Source of the DNA: Burkholderiaceae bacterium
GTDB lineage: Bacteria > Pseudomonadota > Gammaproteobacteria > Burkholderiales > Burkholderiaceae_C
Direction: 5' to 3'
Assembly (NCBI GenBank): GCA_023268425.1
Contig: JALRFN010000410.1
Location: 1-30,520 of the forward strand
DNA length: 30,520 nucleotides
Shown piece after piece: positions 16,889 through 23,741 of this stretch. The stretch's first letter is position 1. Each line of letters opens with the position of its first letter. The notes beneath the pieces were generated by a model, which saw nothing but the letters and a program-made list of their open reading frames with translations, was not told the DNA's origin and did no database searches. The position numbers were made by a program, and so were the translations under genes.

Positions 16889-19006
16889 ATGAACGAAACC
16901 CTGACGCGACTGCGCTATCAATACTGGCCAGACCACTGGCTGGGAGAAATTCTGTCCAAACGTTGGACAGAAACGGCGATTCCAGTGCTGCTGTTGGTGG
17001 CGGTTGTTCTGGCTTCGGGCCACATGATTGACAACTTTTACAGTGAGACGGCCATTGCCAGCACCTTGAGGCAAGCGTCTGAGATCGGGTTTGTGGTCTT
17101 GGGTCTGGGCTTGGTCATGATTGTGGGCGGCATCGACTTGTCGGTCGGCTCTATGTTTGCGCTGACCAACTTTGTGGCCTTGATGTTGATGCACGTCTAT
17201 CAGGTCTCGGTCCCTGTCGCGGTGCTTGGGACGCTTGCGTCGGGGGCTTTGCTGGGCGCGGTCAATGGCTTGTTGGTGGGCTACCTGAGACTGCGGGCCT
17301 TTTTGACGACCTTGATCACGCTTATTATTTTTCGCGCCGCCTACGAAATTCTGAGCCTGGAGTATTCGACAGCGATCGCCGGTGGATTGCCCGACTCCGA
17401 CCTGTGGTACTTCATGGGAGACGAGGCTGTATTGGGCCTGCCCTCCGTGGCGTGGGTGTTCATTGTGGTGGCCTTGGTGGGCCACATCACGCTGACGCGT
17501 TTGCGCGTGGGCTGGCACGTCATGGCGATTGGCGGGTCTCGACGCTCGGCCTACAACAGTGGCATCGCGGTGCGCTCAACAGTGGCCATGTGTTACGTGA
17601 TGAGCGGTGTCTTGACGGCGCTGGGCGGTTTGTTTTTTGCCGCTCGCTTGGCCACGGCGGGCGCAGACATTGGCGTGGGCCTCGAGATCATCGTGGTCAC
17701 GGCTGCTGTCTTGGGCGGGATCAGCCTTGGGGGTGGTCGCGGCTCGGTCACCAAAGCCATCGTGGGCACCTTGATTGTCTTGCTGATCATCAATGGCTTG
17801 ACCACGCTTTCTGCGCCCGGCGGTCTGACCCGCATGGTGCTGGCCACAATTTTGTTGTTTGCCGCTGTGATCGATGTGCGCTGGCTCAAAAACCGCCAGC
17901 GAATCATCAGCCGGGTGTATGTGAGTCCGGCCTACCACAATGTCCCCAAGCCGCCCGAGTGCAGTCACGAGACCAGTGGCCCATGGCAGTTGAACAACAA
18001 GCTGCGCGACGTTGAGCTGATTGGTGTGGGGCAGGTTGAGGCGCCGGAGGACGTCATTCTCGACGCCGAAGACAACTTGTACTGCGGTTCGCGTCATGGT
18101 GACATCGTGAAGTTCTATGCGCCCGATTACACCCGCATGGAGATTTTTGCGCACATCGGCGGACAGCCATTGGGCCTGGCCTTTGACCGCGACAACAACC
18201 TGAACGTCTGTGTCGGTGGCATGGGCTTATACCGGGTTCGACCCGATCGCACGGTCGAGCGCGTCACCGACGAAACCAACCGGAGTTGGAGCTCGATCAA
18301 CGACGACAGCCGGCTGCGGTTGGCGGATGATTTGGACATTGCTGACGATGGGCGCATTTTCTTCAGTGAAGCGACCACGCGTTATGAAATGCACGAGTGG
18401 CCAGTCGATGGCCTGGAGGCCCGAGGCAACGGACGCATCGTTTGCTATGACCCCCGCAATGGCAGCACCAAAACGCTGCTGAGGGGCTTGCGGTTCCCCA
18501 ATGGCATTTGTATCGCCAGCGACAAGCAGTCCATCTTGTTTGCAGAGACTTGGGGCAATTGCATCAAGCGCTATTGGTTTGACGGCCCTCGCAAGGGGGA
18601 AGTGAAGACGGTGATTGACAATTTGCCCGGGTACCCAGACAACATCAATTTGGCCTCGGATGGTCACTATTGGTTGGCGTTGGTGGGCATGCGCAGCCCC
18701 GCTTATGACTTGGCCTTGCGAATGCCCGGTTTCCGCAGGCGGATGGCGAAACGGGTGCCGCTGGACGAGTGGTTGTTCCCCAACATCAACACGGGTTGCG
18801 TGCTCAAGTTCAGCGAAGACGGTCAGATCATTGAGACGCTTTGGGACTTGGGTGGCGTCAACCACCCCATGATCACCTCGATGCGGGAGCACAAAGGCTA
18901 CTTGTATCTGGGCGGCATCTTGAACAACCGCATCGGCAAATACAAGTTGCAAGACGCCGATCCGCATTTCAGCCAGTACGGCAAGCGCTGGGGGACCACC
19001 ACATGA
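16889..19006 (+). CDS. Fusion protein: RbsC-type ABC permease plus strictosidine-synthase/SMP-30-like beta-propeller
   Basis: A 705-residue two-part protein. Residues 1-338 are a complete RbsC-like permease: GGIDLSVGS at 80-88, the VMAIGGSRRSAYNSGI ATPase-contact loop near 211-226 and GGISLGGGRGS at 276-286. After a short basic linker (RWLKNRQR), residues about 370-690 form a six-bladed-propeller-type hydrolase domain of the strictosidine synthase/APMAP/SMP-30 group. It shows EAPEDVILD, IGGQPLGLAFD, FPNGI, FAETW..RI/CIKRYW, GYPDNIN and DGHYWLA. Probable metal ligands are E387, N538 and D584/N585. Permease C-termini of this class face the cytoplasm, so the propeller should sit inside, next to the channel exit. 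The frame is uninterrupted through the junction, with no stop or internal start signal. It overlaps the next gene by ATGA. Confidence 0.92.
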   Translation: MNETLTRLRYQYWPDHWLGEILSKRWTETAIPVLLLVAVVLASGHMIDNFYSETAIASTLRQASEIGFVVLGLGLVMIVGGIDLSVGSMFALTNFVALMLMHVYQVSVPVAVLGTLASGALLGAVNGLLVGYLRLRAFLTTLITLIIFRAAYEILSLEYSTAIAGGLPDSDLWYFMGDEAVLGLPSVAWVFIVVALVGHITLTRLRVGWHVMAIGGSRRSAYNSGIAVRSTVAMCYVMSGVLTALGGLFFAARLATAGADIGVGLEIIVVTAAVLGGISLGGGRGSVTKAIVGTLIVLLIINGLTTLSAPGGLTRMVLATILLFAAVIDVRWLKNRQRIISRVYVSPAYHNVPKPPECSHETSGPWQLNNKLRDVELIGVGQVEAPEDVILDAEDNLYCGSRHGDIVKFYAPDYTRMEIFAHIGGQPLGLAFDRDNNLNVCVGGMGLYRVRPDRTVERVTDETNRSWSSINDDSRLRLADDLDIADDGRIFFSEATTRYEMHEWPVDGLEARGNGRIVCYDPRNGSTKTLLRGLRFPNGICIASDKQSILFAETWGNCIKRYWFDGPRKGEVKTVIDNLPGYPDNINLASDGHYWLALVGMRSPAYDLALRMPGFRRRMAKRVPLDEWLFPNINTGCVLKFSEDGQIIETLWDLGGVNHPMITSMREHKGYLYLGGILNNRIGKYKLQDADPHFSQYGKRWGTTT

Positions 19007-20103
19007 TGAATCCGATCAAACGTTGGTGGAATGCATTCACGGGCAGAGAACAAGCTTCAGTCGCCGTGCCCGTGATGGACGGCAAACTGAAGCCGAATCG
19101 CACCATTGACGACGCCGAGGTGATCTGTGAGTTGGATGGCTTGGATGATCTGTGCATTCAAGGGCAAGACATCGCGATCACTGCGGGTGCGACCGTTTAT
19201 CTCCTCGTCGGGAACCAGCCCCAGGCGGTGTATCAAGCAGAGGGGCTGATCACTGCGATTGCTTCACCCAAGCCCGGCGAGTGGGTGATTGCCGTCGAGG
19301 GCAAAGCACTGCGTTTTTTGCAGTCGGGTGGCGACGAAATGAAAGAGGTCATGCGTTGGACCCCACCGACAGACTGGGGGTGCGAGGCCATCAATGCCAT
19401 TCATTGCGAAGGTGAGTCTGCCGTCTGGCTGACCAACGGCGCAGAGCGTCAAAGCGTGTTGGACTGGAAAGTCGACTTGATGTCACTGGGCTCAACTGGG
19501 ATGGTTGTTCGTTTGGATCGCAGCACCGGTCAAGCCGAACAGATTGCGCAAGGCTTACCCTACGCTTTTGGTGTCTGCGCGCACGACGGAGATGCCTTGG
19601 TGAGTGCCAGTTGGGGGCATCGCCTGAGGCATTTGCGCGCAGGTGCCAGCAGCCCTTTCACGGCAGAGTTGCCTGCATATCCCTCGCGGTTGACGCGTTC
19701 ATCCGGTGGCGGTTACTGGCTCTCGTGCTTTGCGGTACGAACACAACTGATTGAATTTGTGCTTCGCGAGCCCGCGTACCGCAAGCGCATGATGCAGGAA
19801 ATCCCCATGAATTATTGGATTGCGCCTGCCCTCAGCAGTGGCCACGACTTTTTAGAGCCCCTTCAAGGCGCGGGGGTCAAACAAATGGGGGTGTTGAAGC
19901 CTTGGGCCCCACCCAGGTCTTACGGCTTGGTGCTTGAGATCGATCAGGACGGCAAAATTTTGCGATCTCTGCACAGCTTGGTCGACGGCGAGAACCATGG
20001 GGTCACGGCGGTGCAAGAGAGTGCTGGCCACCTTTGGATGGTTGCGAAAGGGCGTGGTCGATTGTTGAGGGTTGACCTTGCACAAGGAGTCAGCAATGGG
20101 TGA
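19003..20103 (+). CDS. Stand-alone beta-propeller protein, degenerate paralogue of the fused lactonase-like domain
   Basis: A 366-residue protein with no signal peptide, therefore probably cytoplasmic. Its C-terminal half follows the fused propeller of the preceding gene step by step: ELPAYPSRLTRSSGGGYWL against NLPGYPDNINLASDGHYWL, then a shared REPAYRKRM/RMPGFRRRM helix-like segment, LVLEIDQDGKILRSLH against VLKFSEDGQIIETLW, and GENHGVTAVQE against GVNHPMITSMR. The metal-ligand motifs are lost: YPSR replaces YPDN, and YAFG replaces FPNG. It may therefore be a binding or scaffolding partner rather than an enzyme (inference). The start is the ATG at 19003 overlapping the previous stop (ATGA); an ATG at 19006 is equally possible. 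The stop overlaps the ATPase start by 8 bases. Confidence 0.85.
   Translation: MMNPIKRWWNAFTGREQASVAVPVMDGKLKPNRTIDDAEVICELDGLDDLCIQGQDIAITAGATVYLLVGNQPQAVYQAEGLITAIASPKPGEWVIAVEGKALRFLQSGGDEMKEVMRWTPPTDWGCEAINAIHCEGESAVWLTNGAERQSVLDWKVDLMSLGSTGMVVRLDRSTGQAEQIAQGLPYAFGVCAHDGDALVSASWGHRLRHLRAGASSPFTAELPAYPSRLTRSSGGGYWLSCFAVRTQLIEFVLREPAYRKRMMQEIPMNYWIAPALSSGHDFLEPLQGAGVKQMGVLKPWAPPRSYGLVLEIDQDGKILRSLHSLVDGENHGVTAVQESAGHLWMVAKGRGRLLRVDLAQGVSNG
20084..20089 (+). promoter_or_regulatory. Shine-Dalgarno for the sugar ABC ATPase, inside the end of the propeller gene
   Basis: AAGGAG lies 6 bases before the ATG at 20096. It decides that start over a TTG-type start at 20072 in the same frame, and it lies within the coding sequence of the preceding gene, so the two are tightly coupled. 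Confidence 0.8.
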
Positions 20104-21604
20104 GCAGATGAATACCGTTGCGCTTGCTTTGCGAAAGGCAACGAAGAAATACTCGGGCGTGCCCGCGATTGAAGAGGTGGATTTCGAGTTGCGCTTGGGG
20201 GAAATTCACGCACTGCTCGGGGAAAACGGCGCGGGGAAATCGACCCTCACCAAAGTCATGGCGGGTGTCGTGCAGTTGTCCTCCGGCGAAATGTTGGTGG
20301 ATGGTCAGGTGGTCAACCCGCAAAACCCGCTGGAGTCTCGAGAGCTGGGCATTGCCATGGTTTTTCAAGAAACCAGCTTGGTGCCCACAATGACTGTGGC
20401 GCAGAACTTGTATCTGGGCGAAGAGAAGTTCTTCAATCGTTTGCGTGGCATCTACATCTCAGCGCAGCAGTTCCTGCAGTCTTTGAACTTTGATGTGGAC
20501 CCGACCGCCACCGTTGCCCAATTGGGCGCGGCCAAAAAGCAGATGGTCGAAATTGCTCGAGCGGTGCTCCATCAAGCCAAAGTCATCATCTTTGATGAGC
20601 CCACGGCGACGCTGACTCCCGAGGAGAAAAAGTACTTTTTTGATCTCGTGCACCAGCTCAAAGCGCGCGGGGTTTCGATTGTGTTCATTTCGCACGCCTT
20701 GGAAGAAGCCTTGCTGCTCGCGGACCGCATCACGGTTTTGCGCGATGGGCGGCACGTACTCACCGATGAGACCGCCAATTTGGATCGGCCCAAAATTGTC
20801 CAAGCCATGGTGGGCCGAGACTTGTCGCAAACGATTTACGGACAGAGAAAGACCTTTGTCAGACCGGCTGGGGAAAACATTTTGTCCATTCGCAACTTGC
20901 GCATGGCAAACATGGTCTTGAACAATTCCTTGTCTGTTTTTGCCGGGCAAGTGACGGGGGTGTTTGGGCTGGTGGGCGCTGGTCGAACCGAGACCTTCAA
21001 AGTGGTGTCGGGTTTGATCAAACGCGACTTCTTTCATGGCGGAGAAATCTATTTCAAAGGAAAGCCGGTGCGCTATCGTGTGCCTCGACCCGCTGTGGCC
21101 GATGGGATTGCCTATGTGTCTGAGGATCGCAAGGTGGAGGGCTTTTTCGAAACCATGTCGATTGCGCAAAACATCTACATGGGGATGATGGGCAAGTTGG
21201 GTCGCGCTTGGGCCTGGGTGTCCCGCGGACAAGCGGAAAGTGTGGGCGAACACTGGAAAAAGCTGTTGAACATCAAGGCCATCAGCAATGACGTGAAGGT
21301 GATTGAGCTCTCGGGTGGGAATCAGCAGAAAGTGGTGATCGCCAAATCTTTGGTCCAAGACCCAGACCTCATCATCTTCGACGAACCGACCCGCGGCGTC
21401 GATGTCGGGGCGATCGCTGAAATTCACGCGGAAATCAATCGCTTGGCCGACGCAGGCAAGGCCGTGGTCGTGATCTCCTCCTACCTGCCTGAAGTGATGT
21501 CGCTGTCGGATCGCATTTTGGTGGCCAAGCAAGGCAAAGTCGTGGTGGAGTATTCAGCCACTGAGGCCACGCAGGAAAAAATCATGTACGCGGCGATCCA
21601 CTGA
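20096..21604 (+). CDS. Ribose/sugar-type ABC ATPase with two nucleotide-binding domains (RbsA/MglA family)
   Basis: A 502-residue energising subunit for the two RbsC-type permeases upstream. Domain 1 has Walker A GENGAGKST at residues 42-50, Q-loop FQETSL and Walker B VIIFDEPTATL. Its signature region reads LGAAKKQMVEIARA rather than the usual LS(V/I)GxQQMVEIA. Domain 2 has the degenerate Walker A usual for this family (GLVGAGRTE), an intact LSGGNQQKV signature and LIIFDEPTRGVDVGA. The length is normal. It is the last gene of the transporter set and overlaps the propeller gene by 8 bases. No sugar kinase, isomerase or dehydrogenase follows, so the imported compound must be metabolised by genes elsewhere or by the propeller proteins. 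Confidence 0.95.
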   Translation: MGEQMNTVALALRKATKKYSGVPAIEEVDFELRLGEIHALLGENGAGKSTLTKVMAGVVQLSSGEMLVDGQVVNPQNPLESRELGIAMVFQETSLVPTMTVAQNLYLGEEKFFNRLRGIYISAQQFLQSLNFDVDPTATVAQLGAAKKQMVEIARAVLHQAKVIIFDEPTATLTPEEKKYFFDLVHQLKARGVSIVFISHALEEALLLADRITVLRDGRHVLTDETANLDRPKIVQAMVGRDLSQTIYGQRKTFVRPAGENILSIRNLRMANMVLNNSLSVFAGQVTGVFGLVGAGRTETFKVVSGLIKRDFFHGGEIYFKGKPVRYRVPRPAVADGIAYVSEDRKVEGFFETMSIAQNIYMGMMGKLGRAWAWVSRGQAESVGEHWKKLLNIKAISNDVKVIELSGGNQQKVVIAKSLVQDPDLIIFDEPTRGVDVGAIAEIHAEINRLADAGKAVVVISSYLPEVMSLSDRILVAKQGKVVVEYSATEATQEKIMYAAIH

Positions 21605-21742
21605 CGCATCACGGTAGACGCTTTGGGTTTGAAGGCGACTGCGTCCCAAGCAAGGTCGTTGGTACCTTCATCGATTGGCAAGCCCATCACCACAGCCTTG
21701 TGCCCGTGCCCAGCGCCATTTCTGGCCGCACCCAATCGCTGT

Positions 21743-21761
21743 GCTTGGGGTTCGCCCAAGC
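21743..21761. terminator. Stem-loop between convergent ABC and LysR genes, possible bidirectional terminator
   Basis: GCTTGGG (21743-21749) pairs exactly with CCCAAGC (21755-21761) around a 5-base loop. It lies in the 190-base gap between the end of the plus-strand ABC operon and the end of the minus-strand LysR gene, where a terminator is expected. No T-run follows on either strand, so a standard intrinsic terminator is not shown. Confidence 0.3.
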
Positions 21762-21794
21762 CCATGCATTGCTTGATGGCCGAGGTCTTGCTCG

Positions 21795-22718
21795 TCAGCG
21801 AGTTTGCAGGCCGTCGCGCGCCTGCGCACAGGCTTGCAAAAACGTCAGCAGTGCGCGGGTGGCGGGGTTGAGCAATTCCAGTGGGTGGTGGCAGATGATG
21901 AATTGGCGCTTGGCCCAGGCGTCTTGCAAAGGCACGATGGCGATGGGGTGGGCTCGCGCAAATTCGGCAGCGATCTCGCGCGGGGCCAGTGCGATGGCCA
22001 GGCCCGCGACCACGGCGCGCATGGCGACTTCGTGGTTGGCCATGACCACGCGGGGCTGCCAAGCCTTGCCTTGGCGCGCCGCTTCTTGGGTGGCGATGCG
22101 GTAAATCATGCTGGTCACCGGCAGGCCGACGTGCTCCCAAGCCATGGTCTCGGCAAAGCGCACGCTGTTTTTTTCGCTCAAGGGGTGCCCCGGTGGGGTG
22201 ACCACGGCCAATTCGTCGCGGATGTAGGGACTGGTGCTGAGCTCGTGCATGTCCACTTGGTCCCAAGCAATGCCCAGCGCGGATTCGCCCTCCAGCACGC
22301 GCCGGGGGATGTCGGGGCTGATGGCCTCTTCGATGTCGACGCGGATGTCGGCGTGCGCTGGGGCCTTGAGGAATTGCGCCACGTCCATGACCAGGCCTTG
22401 CGCGATGTTGGACGCGGTGGCCAAGACCCGCACTTGGCCGCGAATGCCTTGGCTTTGTTCGCGCATGTCGCGTTGCGCGCGCTGGGCGATTTGCAATATC
22501 GCGCGGGCGTGGTGCAGCAAGGTTTCGCCCGCCGCTGTGGGCACCATGCCGTGGCGCTTGCGGCTGAGCAGGGGGGCGTTCCATTGCGCCTCCAAGGTGG
22601 CCAAGCGTTTGCTGATGGCCGAGGCCGCCAGGGCGCAGCGGTCGGCGGCGCGGGTCAGGCTGCGCTCTTCGCAGACCGCCACAAACAGCCGCAAAGTGGT
22701 CAAGTCCAGGTCTCTCAT
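21795..22718 (-). CDS. LysR family transcriptional regulator
   Basis: A 307-residue regulator. The N-terminal helix-turn-helix is classic: DLTTLRLFVAVCEERSLTRAA, then the recognition region AISKRLATLEAQWNAPLLSR, within residues 1-55. The C-terminal co-inducer domain fills the rest, with the GESALGIAW segment and TPPGHPLSE around residues 140-180. It is divergent from the lyase/CoA-transferase/TRAP/hydratase operon, 75 bases away, and so is the probable activator of that operon, responding to the transported acid or a CoA-pathway intermediate (inference from the usual LysR arrangement). The start is the ATG ending at 22718, which gives the standard length. Confidence 0.95.
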   Translation of the reverse strand: MRDLDLTTLRLFVAVCEERSLTRAADRCALAASAISKRLATLEAQWNAPLLSRKRHGMVPTAAGETLLHHARAILQIAQRAQRDMREQSQGIRGQVRVLATASNIAQGLVMDVAQFLKAPAHADIRVDIEEAISPDIPRRVLEGESALGIAWDQVDMHELSTSPYIRDELAVVTPPGHPLSEKNSVRFAETMAWEHVGLPVTSMIYRIATQEAARQGKAWQPRVVMANHEVAMRAVVAGLAIALAPREIAAEFARAHPIAIVPLQDAWAKRQFIICHHPLELLNPATRALLTFLQACAQARDGLQTR

Positions 22719-22728
22719 GATTTTCCCA

Positions 22729-22780
22729 AATGGAAATATTTAGGCGACAAAAAAGAATTTTATTCGCCTAATGGAAATAT
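22729..22780. promoter_or_regulatory. Operator-like repeats between LysR gene and the lyase/TRAP operon
   Basis: Two kinds of symmetry overlap in this AT-rich 75-base gap. An 11-base direct repeat, AATGGAAATAT, occurs at 22729-22739 and 22770-22780, offset by 41 bases (about four helical turns). Inside it is an inverted repeat, TTAGGCGA (22740-22747) and TCGCCTAA (22764-22771), with a 16-base spacer. This fits a LysR-type regulatory region with recognition and activation sites, and it must also contain the two divergent promoters. Which repeat the regulator binds cannot be told from sequence. Confidence 0.6.
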
Positions 22781-22793
22781 AGACTGCGTGCTC

Positions 22794-23741
22794 ATGAATG
22801 TTCCCTCACCCTTTCCCAGTGGCGCCGTGACGGTGCGCGAAGTGGGTTTGCGAGACGGCTTGCAAATCATCCCGCGCGTCATGCCCACCGCCGACAAATT
22901 GGCCTGGCTGCACGGCGCCTACGCCGCTGGCCTGCGCGAAATTGAAGTCGGCTCTTTTGTGCCGCCGACGCGCATGCCGCAATTGGCCGACACCGCCGAG
23001 TTGGTGCAAGCCGCTTTGGCCTTGCCAGGGGCCAAGGTGTCGGTCTTGGTGCCCAACCTCAAAGGTGGCTTGTCGGCACTGGCCTCTGGCGCGCACGCCA
23101 TGCTGTTTCCGGTCTCCGCCAGCGAAGCGCATTCGCTGGCCAATTTGCGCAAAACCCCCGCCCAAGCGGTGGCTGAGGTGGCCAACATCCGCGCCGAACG
23201 CGACGCAGCGGGCTCGCGTTGCGAGATCGAAGTGGGCATCAGCACGGCTTTTGGCTGCACGATCCAGGGCGTGGTCGAGCCTGCCGCCGTGGTCGCCTTG
23301 GTGCAAGCGGCCTTGATGGCCGGGGCCGACACGATCAGCTTGGCCGACACCGTGGGCTACGCCGACCCGCGTGCGGTCAGCGAGTTGGTTGCAGCCGTCG
23401 AGCGCGTCGCGCCGGGGCGCGTGGTCGCCGCGCATTTTCACGACACCCGAGGCTTGGGCGTGGCCAACGTGATGGCCGCCTTCCACGCGGGCATTCGCCG
23501 CTTCGACGCCTGCTTGGGCGGCATCGGCGGTTGCCCACACGCGCCCGGCGCCAGTGGCAATGTCGCCACCGAAGACGTGGCCTATGTGATGGCCAGCATG
23601 GGCGTGCAAACGGGGCTGGATCTGGACGCCTTGTTTGCCTTGCGCGAGCAGCTCCAGGGTTGGTTGGTTGATCAGCCCATGTACGGCCACATCGCTGCGG
23701 CGGGCCTGCCCAAAACCATGAACACCAAGGAAGCCGCATGA
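22794..23741 (+). CDS. HMG-CoA lyase family enzyme (HMGL-like, DRE-TIM metallolyase)
   Basis: A 315-residue divalent-metal lyase that splits 3-hydroxyacyl-CoA esters such as HMG-CoA to acetyl-CoA plus a keto acid. Active-site residues align with the human enzyme: R20-D21 in VGLRDGLQ (human R41-D42), H214 and H216 in AAHFHDT (H233, H235), C247 in GGIGGCPHAPGASGN (C266) and N256 (N275). The spacing from H214 to C247 is 33 residues in both. Two positions are less usual: VGLRDG instead of VGPRDG, and STAFGCTIQG where FGCPYEG is common, so the substrate may not be HMG-CoA. The start is the ATG at 22794 with a poor ribosome binding site; the frame upstream belongs to the LysR region. The end overlaps the CoA-transferase (ATGA). 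No leucine-degradation genes are nearby. Confidence 0.92.
   Translation: MNVPSPFPSGAVTVREVGLRDGLQIIPRVMPTADKLAWLHGAYAAGLREIEVGSFVPPTRMPQLADTAELVQAALALPGAKVSVLVPNLKGGLSALASGAHAMLFPVSASEAHSLANLRKTPAQAVAEVANIRAERDAAGSRCEIEVGISTAFGCTIQGVVEPAAVVALVQAALMAGADTISLADTVGYADPRAVSELVAAVERVAPGRVVAAHFHDTRGLGVANVMAAFHAGIRRFDACLGGIGGCPHAPGASGNVATEDVAYVMASMGVQTGLDLDALFALREQLQGWLVDQPMYGHIAAAGLPKTMNTKEAA

Noticed and set aside
20459..21532. A 357-codon minus-strand frame opposite the sugar ABC ATPase.
   Set aside because: Antisense of conserved ATPase motifs; no family resemblance or start signal.
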